From CAYJAB01 sp964368305 (GTDB lineage: Bacteria; Bacillota_I; Bacilli_A; Erysipelotrichales; Erysipelotrichaceae): 41,792 bases of DNA. The stretch covers positions 1 through 41,792 of the forward strand of contig CAYJAB010000011.1 of the NCBI GenBank assembly GCA_964368305.1. The letters run 5' to 3'. Position numbers and translations under genes: made by a program. Below are positions 16,839 through 26,348 of this stretch, piece after piece; positions within the stretch are counted from its first letter, which is position 1; each line of letters begins with the position of its first letter. The notes beneath the pieces were generated by a model. It did no database searches. It worked only from the letters and a program-made list of their open reading frames with translations, and was not told the origin of the DNA.

Positions 16839-17649
16839 TATTACACAACAAACAACGGTTTTAAATTTAAATAATCAACAAACAATGATGTATGAAATAA
16901 GTGTTGCTTCTCAAACAAGTATTGAAATAAATATTGACGAAAATAAGACTAGTTCAATCGTACTTGTATATAAAGAAGGAGCAGGAAATGTAAAATTAAC
17001 TGCAAATGTTAAAAACAATGCATCATTAACAATTTTAAGTTTGACTCAAACAAATGAAAATTTAAATATTGATGAAGTTTTCAATGTATCAAAAGAAGGA
17101 AAACTAAATGTAGCATATGGTGACTTAAACGCTGCTGTATTAAACCGTAATGCGGTGTATAAATTAGATAAAGCAGCAGATGCAAGTGTTGTTTCTGCAA
17201 CAGTAGCAAATACGACTAAAACAATTAATTTACGTTGTGAACATACACACTCACATGCTACAAGTGATATGAAAAATTTCTCTGTCGTTTTAGAAAACGG
17301 AGAGATATCAATTACAAATACAGGACACATAAGTAAAGGTGCATATTTAAGCAAAGCACATCAAGTTACACGTGTACTTGTAAATGGAGATAAACAAAAA
17401 GCAACTGTTACACCATTGCTTTTAATCGATGAAAATGATGTTGAAGCATCACATGCGACAAGCATTGGACAGTTGGATGAAAACCAACTTTATTATATGC
17501 AAAGTCGTGGATTAAGTAGAAATCAAGCTACACAATTAATCGCAATTGGATATTTAATGCCAATTACAGAAGTAATTGATGATAATGAATTAAAGGAATA
17601 TTTAAAAAATCAAATTATTGAGAAAGTGGGGTCAATATGTTCGATGTAA
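16825..17649 (+). CDS. sufD: SufD, Fe-S scaffold subunit (short form)
   Basis: SufD pairs with SufB on top of the SufC dimer. This copy has 274 residues, well below the 400-430 common in other bacteria. The N-terminal helical part is missing and only the beta-helix core and C-terminal helices remain. Conserved elements are LRCEHTHSHATSDMKNFSVV, and the histidine-bearing VEASHATSIGQLDENQLYYMQSRGL, which resembles the SufB/SufD common C-terminal motif. ATG 16825 is chosen because it is followed by the folded core and lies after AGGTAAAG. A GTG at 16798 is the alternative. It overlaps sufS by 13 nt. Confidence 0.88.
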   Translation: MQKTSITQQTTVLNLNNQQTMMYEISVASQTSIEINIDENKTSSIVLVYKEGAGNVKLTANVKNNASLTILSLTQTNENLNIDEVFNVSKEGKLNVAYGDLNAAVLNRNAVYKLDKAADASVVSATVANTTKTINLRCEHTHSHATSDMKNFSVVLENGEISITNTGHISKGAYLSKAHQVTRVLVNGDKQKATVTPLLLIDENDVEASHATSIGQLDENQLYYMQSRGLSRNQATQLIAIGYLMPITEVIDDNELKEYLKNQIIEKVGSICSM

Positions 17650-18851
17650 AAAAAATTAGAGAAGATTTTCCAATGCTTAAAAATGATTGTGTTTATTTAG
17701 ATAACGCAGCTACAACATTTAAACCTTGGAAAGTTATTGATGCAGTTACAAAATATTATACTGAGCTTTCTGTAAATATTCACAGAGGGGATTATGATTT
17801 ATCTTACCAAGTAAGTGAAGAATATGATCAATCTCGCAAAACCGTTGCAAAGTTTATAAATTCGGATGAAAGAGAAGTCGTATTTACATCAGGTGCAAGT
17901 TCATCCTTAAATCTTGTAGCTTATGGGTATGGACAAAAATACCTTAAAGAAGGCGATGTAGTCTTATCCAGTGAAGCGGAGCATGCAAGTAATATTCTTC
18001 CATGGTTTAAGGCTTGTGAGGTTACTAAAGCTACAGTTGAATATATTCCATTAACACCTGAAGGTGTAATGACTGTTGAAAGTTTTAAAAGTGCTATGCA
18101 TGATCGAGTTAAAGTTGTTTCTATTGCTAGTGTTAGTAATGTAATGGGACAGTTAATTCCGATTAAGGAAATCACAAAGATTGCACACGAATATGGAGCG
18201 ATTGTTGTGATTGATGGTGCACAATCTGTTCCTCATTTGAAAACAGATGTAAAAGAGTGGGATATTGACTTCTTAGCATTTTCTGCACATAAAATGTGTG
18301 GACCAACAGGCGTAGGTGTTTTATATGGAAAATACGAACTTCTTGAAATGACAGACCCATTTATGTTAGGTGGGGGAAGCAATGCAAGATTTGATATTTG
18401 TGGGAATATTTTATTAAAAAATTCACCATATAAGTTTGAGGCCGGAACTCCAGCGATTGAAGCGGTATTAGGTTTAAAAGCTGCTATTGAATATTTGATG
18501 GATATTGGTATGGACCAAATTGAAGCATATGAAGCAGAATTAAAAACATATTTTGTTTCAAGATTAGATGAAATGCCAAATATTACAGTTTATAATAAGT
18601 CTGCGCATACAGGTATTGTTACATTTAATGTAAACGGTGTATTTGCACAGGATGCAGCTACATTTTTAAATAGTAAAAAAATTGCAGTTCGCGCAGGTAA
18701 TCACTGCGCAAAAATATTAATAGAATTATTAGATACATCTGAAACAATTCGTGCAAGCTTTTATTTCTATAATACAAAAGAAGATATTGATAAATTTATC
18801 GATGCAGTTAAAGAAGTTACTGTTGAGAATTGCGTAGGTTTATTTTTCTAA
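17637..18851 (+). CDS. sufS: SufS cysteine desulfurase
   Basis: PLP-dependent class II cysteine desulfurase that removes sulfur from cysteine and passes it to SufU. The PLP lysine is K219 in FSAHKMCGPTGVGV. The persulfide cysteine is C357 in RAGNHCAKIL. The N-terminal VYLDNAATTFKPW motif and the 404-residue length are canonical. SD is GTGGGG, five bases before the ATG, inside the end of sufD. The gene sits directly before its acceptor sufU, as in Bacillus. Confidence 0.96.
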   Translation: MFDVKKIREDFPMLKNDCVYLDNAATTFKPWKVIDAVTKYYTELSVNIHRGDYDLSYQVSEEYDQSRKTVAKFINSDEREVVFTSGASSSLNLVAYGYGQKYLKEGDVVLSSEAEHASNILPWFKACEVTKATVEYIPLTPEGVMTVESFKSAMHDRVKVVSIASVSNVMGQLIPIKEITKIAHEYGAIVVIDGAQSVPHLKTDVKEWDIDFLAFSAHKMCGPTGVGVLYGKYELLEMTDPFMLGGGSNARFDICGNILLKNSPYKFEAGTPAIEAVLGLKAAIEYLMDIGMDQIEAYEAELKTYFVSRLDEMPNITVYNKSAHTGIVTFNVNGVFAQDAATFLNSKKIAVRAGNHCAKILIELLDTSETIRASFYFYNTKEDIDKFIDAVKEVTVENCVGLFF

Positions 18852-18868
18852 AAAAAGGATGTGATACA

Positions 18869-19315
18869 ATGTCAAATTTATTAAAAGACCCAATGGTGTT
18901 AAGACAAATTATTATGGATCATTATGAATATCCAAGAAATAAAAATTTAGTAGAGGATGATACTTATCAAAAAGTACATATGGCAAGTGAATCCTGTATC
19001 GATGATATACAAGTTCAAGCAAAAGTTGAGAATAATGTAATCAAAGATATTCGATTTGATGGGATTGCCTGTACGATATCTACAGCCTCGACATCTATAA
19101 TGACAGAATTATTATTAGACAAAACGATAGAAGAAGCTAAACATATTATTGCTCAGTATTTTGCGATGATCAATGGAGAAGAGTATGATTTTGATTTGCT
19201 TGAAGAAGCGGTAGCACTTCAAAATGTTGGTAAACAAGCAAATAGAATAAAATGCGCAACAATAGGATTTAAAGCTATGGAAGAAATATTAGAGAAGGAG
19301 AATCAAAATGACTGA
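18869..19315 (+). CDS. sufU: SufU, zinc-dependent sulfurtransferase
   Basis: SufU accepts the persulfide sulfur from SufS through a zinc-bound cysteine. All four expected ligands are visible: C43 and D45 (ESCIDD), C68 (GIACTIS) and C129 (RIKCATIGF). The loop reads GIACTIS where many relatives have GEGCAIS. ATG 18869 is chosen because AAGGATGTGAT lies just upstream. An in-frame upstream ATG at 18830 would add residues from the tail of the sufS region and has no SD. Length 148 is typical. It overlaps sufB by 8 nt. Confidence 0.94.
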   Translation: MSNLLKDPMVLRQIIMDHYEYPRNKNLVEDDTYQKVHMASESCIDDIQVQAKVENNVIKDIRFDGIACTISTASTSIMTELLLDKTIEEAKHIIAQYFAMINGEEYDFDLLEEAVALQNVGKQANRIKCATIGFKAMEEILEKENQND

Positions 19316-20711
19316 TCGCGATGCAATAAAATCTCAAGACGATTATCAATATGGATTTTCTGATAAGGATGTTAGTTTATATAAAACAGGAGCAGGATTA
19401 AATAAAGAAATTGTTACTGAAATAAGTAAAATTAAAAATGAACCAGAATGGATGCTTGAGTTTAGATTAAAAGCATTTGAAGCTTTTGAGAAAATGCCAC
19501 TGCAAAACTGGGGTCCGGATTTAAGCTCTCTTGATTTTGATGCATATACATACTATATAAAACCAAGTGATAAAGTAGAAAAAGATTGGGATGAAGTCCC
19601 AGAAACAATAAAAGATACATTTGATAAATTAGGTATTCCCGAAAGTGAACAAAAATTTTTAGCAGGTGTTACAACTCAATATGATTCTGAGGCTGTTTAT
19701 CATAACATGCTTCAAGAAGTAGAAGATAAAGGTGTGATTTTCTTAGATACAGACAGTGCATTAAAGAAACATCCTGAAATATTTAAAAAATATTTTAATA
19801 CAATTGTCCCATATACAGATAATAAGTTTGCGGCATTAAACAGTGCTGTTTGGTCAGGAGGATCATTTATTTATGTGCCACCAGGTGTAAAACTTGATAA
19901 ACCATTACAATCTTATTTTAGAATTAACACAGAGAGAATGGGACAATTTGAAAGAACACTAATTATTGTTGATGAAGGTGCGGAAATACACTATGTTGAG
20001 GGATGTACAGCGCCTATTTATAGCAGTGATTCACTTCATGCTGCGGTTGTAGAAATTCATATTGCCAAAAATGCAAAATGCCGCTATTCAACTGTTCAAA
20101 ACTGGTCTAATAATATTTTAAATCTTGTTACTAAACGTGCTTATGTATTGGAACATGGTGCAATGGAGTGGATTGATGGGAATGTAGGTTCTGGAATAAA
20201 TATGAAATATCCAGCTTGTATTTTAGCTGGAGAATATGCACGTGGTCTTACGATTTCAATTGCAGTAGCAAGTAAAGATCAATTTCAAGATGCAGGTGCT
20301 AAAATGATTCATCTAGCACCCAATACAAGTAGTACAATTATTTCTAAGTCAGTTTCAAGAAAATCAGGTCATGTAAATTATCGTGGACTTGTTCATCATG
20401 GGAAGAATGCTATGTATGCAAGAAGTAAAGTAGAATGTGATACATTAATATTAGATGATTTATCATTTAGTGATACAATTCCTGTAAATGTGAGTCATTC
20501 TCCATATAGTACAATTGAACATGAAGCAACGGTAAGTAAAGTCAGTGAAGAGCAAGTGTTTTACTTAATGTCACGTGGACTTACAAAGGCGCAAGCTACA
20601 GAAATGATCATTATGGGGTTTTTAGAACCTTTTACAAGAGAACTTCCAATGGAGTATGCAGTTGAGTTAAATCAATTGTTAAAACTTGAAATGGAAGGAT
20701 CTATTGGATAA
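19308..20711 (+). CDS. sufB: SufB, Fe-S scaffold subunit
   Basis: SufB is the main scaffold of the SufBC2D complex, on which the nascent cluster forms. The sequence shows the family landmarks WSGGSFIYVPPGVKLDKPLQSYFRIN, EGCTAPIYSSDSLHAAVVEI, TVQNWSNNILNLVTKRA, SSTIISKSVSRKSGHVNYRGL and VSHSPYSTIEHEATVSKVSEEQ. Length 467 is normal. SD AAGGAGAAT is six bases before the ATG, within sufU. The operon ends here at a clear terminator. Confidence 0.97.
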   Translation: MTDRDAIKSQDDYQYGFSDKDVSLYKTGAGLNKEIVTEISKIKNEPEWMLEFRLKAFEAFEKMPLQNWGPDLSSLDFDAYTYYIKPSDKVEKDWDEVPETIKDTFDKLGIPESEQKFLAGVTTQYDSEAVYHNMLQEVEDKGVIFLDTDSALKKHPEIFKKYFNTIVPYTDNKFAALNSAVWSGGSFIYVPPGVKLDKPLQSYFRINTERMGQFERTLIIVDEGAEIHYVEGCTAPIYSSDSLHAAVVEIHIAKNAKCRYSTVQNWSNNILNLVTKRAYVLEHGAMEWIDGNVGSGINMKYPACILAGEYARGLTISIAVASKDQFQDAGAKMIHLAPNTSSTIISKSVSRKSGHVNYRGLVHHGKNAMYARSKVECDTLILDDLSFSDTIPVNVSHSPYSTIEHEATVSKVSEEQVFYLMSRGLTKAQATEMIIMGFLEPFTRELPMEYAVELNQLLKLEMEGSIG

Positions 20712-20728
20712 ATAAGCATAAGAATAAT

Positions 20729-20768
20729 AAAAGGCAAAAGATTATTTATAAAAATCTTCTGCCTTTTT
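20729..20768 (+). terminator. Intrinsic terminator of the suf operon
   Basis: AAAAGGCA plus AAGATT pairs with AATCTT plus TGCCTTTT across a small internal mismatch and an AT loop, followed by T. It lies 18 bp after the sufB stop. Confidence 0.85.
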
Positions 20769-20779
20769 AACATTTATGA

Positions 20780-20935
20780 TATAATATTTTTTAAATCATA
20801 GCGAATATATAAATAAAAATCTTGTTTGTGAAATATTAATAACATGACTTTAAAGATTATAAGTTTACTAGGGGTTAAAATGGATATTTAAATAAAATAT
20901 GTCTTTGGATATATTTTATTTACGAGGGGGAAGAT
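20780..20935 (+). promoter_or_regulatory. Leader of the MATE gene: TATAAT, mini-ORF and AT hairpin
   Basis: The 167 bp between the suf terminator and the MATE gene contain a perfect TATAAT at 20780-20785. A short ORF then begins either at ATG 20844 (15 codons, no SD) or at its internal ATG 20880 (three codons, with AGGGG five bases upstream), both ending at TAA 20889-20891. A 12-bp perfect AT stem with a 10-base loop follows (20889-20900 with 20911-20922), beginning at that stop codon. The strong SD GAGGGGG comes next at 20924. This could be a translational or antibiotic-responsive leader, but it may be chance in AT-rich DNA. Confidence 0.35.
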
Positions 20936-22330
20936 ATGAATTTAAATATAAAAAAATTATTTGCGCCACAAGATATGACGCAAGGTTCAATTTTACAAAA
21001 GATTACATTATTTGCGATTCCAATGGTTATTGGAAATATTGCACAGCAATTATATAGTACAGTGGATAGTATTGTAGTAGGGAATTATATTGGCGATAAT
21101 GCTTTAGCATCTGTTGGAAGTAGCATGCCTATTTTAAATTTATTGTTAGTTCTTTTTGTTGGGATTTCTGTTGGAACAACAATTGCTGTTTCACAATATT
21201 TTGGTGCACAAAATAGAGAAAAATTATCTAAAGCGGTTGGGACATGTGTTACTTTAATTGGGATTGGTTCCATTATAGTAATGCTTGTAGGAACTACACT
21301 TACAGAAGTTTTGCTAGTTGCATTAAAAACACCGGAAGTACTTATTGAAGATGCAGCAACTTACTTAAATGTTTCTGTTCTTATGATTGCTGGGATGGCA
21401 TATTATAATATTTTAAGCGGTGTTTTAAGAGGTTTAGGAGATAGCTTTTCAGCACTTTTATACTTGCTTGTTGCTACAGTATTGAATATTGTATTAGACG
21501 TTTATTTTGTCGCAGTTTTAGGATGGGGGATTGCAGGAGTTGCGATTGCAACAGGTCTTGCACAACTTGTCTCTTCTATATTGTGTTTTATAAAACTTAG
21601 TCAGATGACGGATGTATTTGATTTTAAATTAAAATATTTAAAATTGGATTCTGAAATAACACGTCAAACAATTAAATTAGGATTGCCATCTGGGCTTACG
21701 CAAGCTATTTTTTCACTTGGTATGATTGCTGTTCAATCTTTGACGAATACATTTGGAGAAACATTTATTACTGCAAACATTATTGTTATGCGTATCGATG
21801 GATTTGCGATAATGCCAGCTATGTCATTTGGGAATGCAACAACAACATTCGCAGGTCAAAATGTGGGTGCAAACAAGATGCATAGAGTAAAAGAAGGAGC
21901 AAAAAAAGGTACATTATTATCGGTAGGTGTTTCTTTTGTTTTAACTGCACTCATTTTAATTTTATCTGATGACTTAATGCGATTATTTACTAAGACAGAG
22001 TTGATCATTAGTTTAAGTACGCAACTTATAAGTATTTTAGCAATTGGCTATTTAGCGTTTCCAATTACACAATCCTTATCTGGAATTATGCGTGGTGCAG
22101 GGGATACGATGACACCAATGTGGATTTCTATTGCTACTATGTTTTTATTTAGAGTCCCATTTGCATATTTATTTGTACATTTAACTAAAACTGAAGCTAT
22201 GCCACTTGGAAATCCTATGGTTTTATATTATACCTTAGTTGGATCTTGGGTATTAGGGGCCATCATTACTGCAATTGCATATAAAAGAGGGAAGTGGCAA
22301 CGCAGTTCAATTGTGAATTATGACAGATAG
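20936..22330 (+). CDS. MATE family multidrug/cation exporter
   Basis: Multidrug and toxic compound extrusion transporter of 464 residues with about twelve membrane helices. Family motifs include the N-terminal ITLFAIPMVIGNIAQQLYSTVDSIVVGNYIG, GVLRGLGDSFSALLYLL and, in the second half, the repeated motif GIMRGAGDTMTPMWISIA. It probably uses a sodium or proton gradient; the substrate cannot be told. The very strong SD GAGGGGGAAG lies seven bases upstream. It overlaps yaaA by 11 nt. The SD core AGGGGGA is perfectly complementary to an unpaired segment of the second tandem RNA at 27.5 kb. Confidence 0.93.
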   Translation: MNLNIKKLFAPQDMTQGSILQKITLFAIPMVIGNIAQQLYSTVDSIVVGNYIGDNALASVGSSMPILNLLLVLFVGISVGTTIAVSQYFGAQNREKLSKAVGTCVTLIGIGSIIVMLVGTTLTEVLLVALKTPEVLIEDAATYLNVSVLMIAGMAYYNILSGVLRGLGDSFSALLYLLVATVLNIVLDVYFVAVLGWGIAGVAIATGLAQLVSSILCFIKLSQMTDVFDFKLKYLKLDSEITRQTIKLGLPSGLTQAIFSLGMIAVQSLTNTFGETFITANIIVMRIDGFAIMPAMSFGNATTTFAGQNVGANKMHRVKEGAKKGTLLSVGVSFVLTALILILSDDLMRLFTKTELIISLSTQLISILAIGYLAFPITQSLSGIMRGAGDTMTPMWISIATMFLFRVPFAYLFVHLTKTEAMPLGNPMVLYYTLVGSWVLGAIITAIAYKRGKWQRSSIVNYDR

Positions 22331-23078
22331 TTTTAACATAATTATTTCTCCTGCAAAAAAAATGAGTATTAATGATACATATGGCACTACTCAAACCTCA
22401 CCATTGTTTTTAAATGAGGCACATCTTATTTATAAAGAATTACAAAGTTTAAGTTTCGAGTCCTTAAAAGAATTACTAAACTGTAACGATACTTTAGCGT
22501 TGCAAGCGTATAATCGTTTAAAAGAACTAGATATTTTAAATCCAGTTTCGTATGCACTTGGCAGTTATGTTGGTCTTCAATATCAAAGTATTGCGGCACA
22601 TATTTTAAGTGATGATGCGAAAGAATATGTAAACAATCATTTATTTATTTTAAGCGGACTATATGGCATTTTGCGACCTACAGATCAAATTATTTTATAC
22701 AGATTAGAGATGCAAGCAAAACTTAATTTTTCAAATACTTATGATTTATACGCTTTTCATAGTAATCATATAAATAAGTATTTTGAAGGTTTGAATAAAA
22801 CAATTTTAAATTTAGCGTCTAATGAATATGCTAAATTGCTTACAAGCAATACAAATCTAAAAATCGTTGATGTTATATTTTATGAATTGGATAATGGGAA
22901 GTATAAAGTAAAGGCAACTTCCGCAAAAATGGCACGTGGAGCAATGGTGAGATTTTTAGCAGAAAATAATATTGCATGTATTGAAGATGTTAAATTATTT
23001 AATGAATATCAATTTAAATATAATGAATATTTATCGAGCGATTCAAAAATAGTCTTTGTTAAAGAAGAGAGAAAGTAA
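22320..23078 (+). CDS. yaaA: YaaA family peroxide-stress protein
   Basis: Member of the YaaA/UPF0246 (DUF328) family, which in E. coli limits free iron and oxidative DNA damage during peroxide stress. It opens with IIISPAKKM (motif SPAKxM), contains LFILSGLYGILRPTDQIILYRLEMQAKL, and ends with MARGAMVRFLAENNI, all conserved. Length 252 is typical. It starts within the last codons of the MATE gene and is probably translated by coupling. Its proximity to the suf operon is suggestive but is not evidence of regulation. Confidence 0.92.
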   Translation: MTDSFNIIISPAKKMSINDTYGTTQTSPLFLNEAHLIYKELQSLSFESLKELLNCNDTLALQAYNRLKELDILNPVSYALGSYVGLQYQSIAAHILSDDAKEYVNNHLFILSGLYGILRPTDQIILYRLEMQAKLNFSNTYDLYAFHSNHINKYFEGLNKTILNLASNEYAKLLTSNTNLKIVDVIFYELDNGKYKVKATSAKMARGAMVRFLAENNIACIEDVKLFNEYQFKYNEYLSSDSKIVFVKEERK

Positions 23079-23092
23079 ATTCTCTTTTTTTC
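23065..23092 (+). terminator. Weak terminator after yaaA
   Basis: AAGAGAA pairs with TTCTCTT around a 6-base loop and is followed by eight T, overlapping the yaaA stop. Confidence 0.6.
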
Positions 23093-23200
23093 ATAATTAA
23101 AATCTATATTTACAAAAACATCCTGTAAATATGATTGTAACTCTATTTATTTTTTGATATACTTATATCGTATTTTTTATAGGAAATGGAGGATATTAAA

Positions 23201-23779
23201 ATGAAAGAAAGAAGTGTTATGCAAATGGTTGTTGGTAATTGGAATACTAAAACAATCGTTGCAGTCGGTGTTGGTGCAGCGTTATTTGGTGTACTAATGG
23301 TTTATGGGGGAATTCAAGTATTTACAAATACAAATTTGACTACAGCTATGATTATTCCTGTAATTGTTGGAGGAATGTTTGGGGCTATTCCTGCTGCTTT
23401 AACTTGTTTTGTTGGTAATGTAATTGCTGACTTAATTGGCGGATGGGGACTTTGGTTTGACTGGTCTGTAGGAAATGCTGTATTAGGATTTTTTGTTGGT
23501 TTATTACCAGTTTACGGTGCAAGAATTACAGATGGTATTTTCAATACTAAACATGCAGTAATTTTCATTATTATGTGTTTACTTGGGTGTGTAGTTGGAT
23601 TTGGGATTGTTACTCCGATTTTTACTACATTGTTCTATGGTGCTGAATTGACGATTACATTAGTACAGTCATTAACTGGAAGTATTGCAAATATGGTAGT
23701 GTTTATTGTTGCGGGAGTTCCTTTACTAACTTTATTAGCTAATCGCAACAAACGTGGTTCTAACTTAACAAGAGAATAG
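23201..23779 (+). CDS. ECF transporter S component, UPF0397-like
   Basis: A 192-residue membrane protein with about six hydrophobic segments, acting as the substrate-binding (S) subunit of an energy-coupling-factor importer. The start region TIVAVGVGAALFGVLMVYGG and the end LLTLLANRNKRGSNLTRE resemble the UPF0397 family, which also precedes a fused EcfAA' and EcfT. UPF0397 proteins are sometimes annotated as riboflavin or thiamine related, but the ligand is not established. ATG 23201 is chosen because AGGAGG-like GGAGG lies eight bases upstream; the ATG at 23186 would put that SD inside the gene. Neighbouring SAM hydrolases suggest a methionine, SAM or purine ligand. Confidence 0.8.
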   Translation: MKERSVMQMVVGNWNTKTIVAVGVGAALFGVLMVYGGIQVFTNTNLTTAMIIPVIVGGMFGAIPAALTCFVGNVIADLIGGWGLWFDWSVGNAVLGFFVGLLPVYGARITDGIFNTKHAVIFIIMCLLGCVVGFGIVTPIFTTLFYGAELTITLVQSLTGSIANMVVFIVAGVPLLTLLANRNKRGSNLTRE

Positions 23780-25489
23780 ATGAAAACGCCAATCATTAAT
23801 TTTAATAATTTTGGTTTTAAGTATAAATCACAACAAGAACCAACATTATTTGATATTAACCTCACAATAAACAAGGGAGAAAAAGTATTAATACTTGGTC
23901 CAAGTGGAAGTGGGAAAAGCACATTGGCAAATTGTATGAACGGATTGATACCTTTTTCATATGATGGGGAATTAACGGGATCTGTAGAAATTGCTGGTAT
24001 TGAAACAAAAAATGCCAGCATTTTTAAATTAAGTAAACATATAGGAACTGTGTTACAAGATTCAGATGCACAATTTGTTGGATTGTCGGTAGGTGAAGAT
24101 ATTGCTTTTGCTTTGGAAAATGAAAATATGCCACGAAAAGAAATGATTCCATTAGTAGAAGAAGCAAGTAAAAAAGTTGGAATGTTAGATTTTTTAAATC
24201 ATGTCCCTTATGATTTATCAGGCGGACAAAAACAAAAAGTTGCACTTGCAGGTGTATTACATGGAGACATTGACGTTTTATTATTTGATGAACCTTTGGC
24301 AGCGCTTGACCCGAAAATGGGTATGTTCGCTGTTGATTTAATTGACCAAATTCATTCAAATGATGATAAAACAATTGTAATAATTGAACATCGTTTTGAA
24401 GATGTATTATATCGTCATATTGACCGAGTTATTTTGATGAATGAAGGAAGAATTGTTGCGGATACAACTCCAGATAAACTTTTAGAAGGAGATTTGCTAC
24501 ATAAGTTTGGCATTCGTGAGCCGCTATATGTAACTTCTCTTAAATATGCGGGATGTGAATTAAAAGAAACAGACCATCCTTCTGATTTAGAGAAATTAGA
24601 TATTACACGATTTAAAGATGCATTATTGAAACATAATCAATTAAAAACACTTGAACATATTCCAAGTAAAGGAGATGTTCTTGTCGAAGTGAAAGACGTA
24701 AGTTTTTCATATGGAAAAGGAAATGTTGTAGAAGATATTAACTTTACGATTAATAAAAAAGAACGCATTGCATTGATTGGTAAAAATGGTGCAGGAAAAT
24801 CTACAATGGCTAAATTATTAACTGGAATTTTACGCCCAAAAACAGGTGAAATTAAAATTGATTCAAATAACTATATTACTTTAACAATTAAAGAAATTGG
24901 TGAGAAAATTGGATATGTAATGCAAAATCCAAATCAAATGCTTGTTAAGGATATTATTGTAGAAGAAGTAGAAATGGCATTAAGATTAAGAAATTTAACA
25001 GATGAACAAGTGAATGAACGTGTTTGTGAAGCACTAAAAATGTGTGGGTTGTATTCAATGAGAAATTGGCCTGTTTCTGCTGTTAGTTATGGTCAAAGAA
25101 AACGTATTACGATTGCGGCAATTCTTGCTTTAAAGCCTGAAATGCTTATTTTGGATGAACCAACAGCTGGACAAGATCATCATCACTATACAGAAATTAT
25201 GTCTTTTTTAGATGAATTAAATAAAAAATTTAATGTAACAATTATTTTTATTACACATGATATGCATTTAGCGATAGAGTACACAGACAGAGCTATTGTA
25301 TTTAGTGATGGGCATTTGATAGCGGATGATAGTGTGTTTAAAGTGCTTTCTAACAATGAAGTTATAGAAAAAGCGAATTTAAAACAAACTTCACTTTATA
25401 CGCTTGCTAAAAAACTAGATTTAAATCCTGAAGCATTCATTAAACATTTTATTGAATATGAAAGGATGGTGAAGTCAAATGAACAATAA
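23780..25489 (+). CDS. ECF transporter fused ATPase (EcfA-EcfA')
   Basis: One 569-residue chain with two ABC ATPase domains that powers the ECF importer. Domain 1 has Walker A GPSGSGKST (40-48), signature LSGGQKQKVALAG and Walker B LLFDEPLAALDP. Domain 2 (from about residue 300) has Walker A GKNGAGKST (near 333), a modified signature VSYGQRKRITIAA and Walker B MLILDEPTAGQD. Two-domain fusions of this size go with UPF0397-type S proteins. The ATG directly abuts the stop of the S gene, and the stop overlaps ecfT by 11 nt. Confidence 0.94.
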   Translation: MKTPIINFNNFGFKYKSQQEPTLFDINLTINKGEKVLILGPSGSGKSTLANCMNGLIPFSYDGELTGSVEIAGIETKNASIFKLSKHIGTVLQDSDAQFVGLSVGEDIAFALENENMPRKEMIPLVEEASKKVGMLDFLNHVPYDLSGGQKQKVALAGVLHGDIDVLLFDEPLAALDPKMGMFAVDLIDQIHSNDDKTIVIIEHRFEDVLYRHIDRVILMNEGRIVADTTPDKLLEGDLLHKFGIREPLYVTSLKYAGCELKETDHPSDLEKLDITRFKDALLKHNQLKTLEHIPSKGDVLVEVKDVSFSYGKGNVVEDINFTINKKERIALIGKNGAGKSTMAKLLTGILRPKTGEIKIDSNNYITLTIKEIGEKIGYVMQNPNQMLVKDIIVEEVEMALRLRNLTDEQVNERVCEALKMCGLYSMRNWPVSAVSYGQRKRITIAAILALKPEMLILDEPTAGQDHHHYTEIMSFLDELNKKFNVTIIFITHDMHLAIEYTDRAIVFSDGHLIADDSVFKVLSNNEVIEKANLKQTSLYTLAKKLDLNPEAFIKHFIEYERMVKSNEQ

Positions 25490-26330
25490 GCTAATTATTA
25501 ATTTAATACCAGGTGATACATTTATTCATAAGCTAACCGGAACAACAAAAGTTAGAATATTTGCTGTACTAATGTTTTATTTAATTATGACTTGGGATAT
25601 TAGGATGATTTTACCAGTACTTGTATTAGCGGTTATAAGTTTGATTTCATTAAAACCAAGCTGGAATTCTATCAAATATATTATTTTTATTGTATTTACA
25701 ATGAATATATTTACATTGTTCTTATTTTATCTTGCAGATCCTGACTATGGTGCGCTATGGACAAATGGGGGAAGTACAATTTTTCATCAATTTAATTCAT
25801 ATTTTATTTTGACATATGAATCAATGTTTTATTTTATTGTTCGCTATTTAAAAATGATTACTTCATTTTTTGTGTCATTGGTATTTATATTATCTATCAC
25901 GCCAAGTGAAATGGCTGCAGGATTAAATTCAATTGGAGTTCCGTATAAAATTTGTACAGTTGTTTCAATCGCATTTAGATATATTCCAGATATCGCACGT
26001 GATTATAATAATATTTCAATTTCGATGCAAGCACGTGGTGTTGAACGAGATGGAAGAAAAATAAGCGCAGTAAAAAGATTAAAACAAATGATTATGATTC
26101 TATTACCATTGATTATTACTTCATTTGAAAGAGTAGGAAATATTGCAAATGCAATGGATTTAAGAAGTTATGGAAAAGGGAAGAAACGTTCATACTTTTC
26201 TGAACATCCATCAAGTAAGTTTGATAAAGTGATTCAAATGATTACTTTTATATTGTTTGCATTTTGCTTATATTATAGTATTAGTAGATTAATAAGCGTA
26301 CCAGATATGAAAATGTGGTACCCATTTTAG
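25479..26330 (+). CDS. ecfT: ECF transporter T component (EcfT)
   Basis: The 283-residue integral membrane scaffold linking the S component to the two ATPase domains. Hydrophobic helices flank a cytoplasmic section carrying the two family coupling motifs, QARGVERDG and DLRSYGKG, which contact the ATPases. It is complete and in the expected order S-AA'-T, so this is a dedicated transporter rather than a shared group II module. A SAM hydrolase gene follows after 18 bp, including an AGGAG SD, and looks to be part of the same operon. Confidence 0.93.
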   Translation: MNNKLIINLIPGDTFIHKLTGTTKVRIFAVLMFYLIMTWDIRMILPVLVLAVISLISLKPSWNSIKYIIFIVFTMNIFTLFLFYLADPDYGALWTNGGSTIFHQFNSYFILTYESMFYFIVRYLKMITSFFVSLVFILSITPSEMAAGLNSIGVPYKICTVVSIAFRYIPDIARDYNNISISMQARGVERDGRKISAVKRLKQMIMILLPLIITSFERVGNIANAMDLRSYGKGKKRSYFSEHPSSKFDKVIQMITFILFAFCLYYSISRLISVPDMKMWYPF

Positions 26331-26348
26331 AAAAACAAAGGAGAAATT

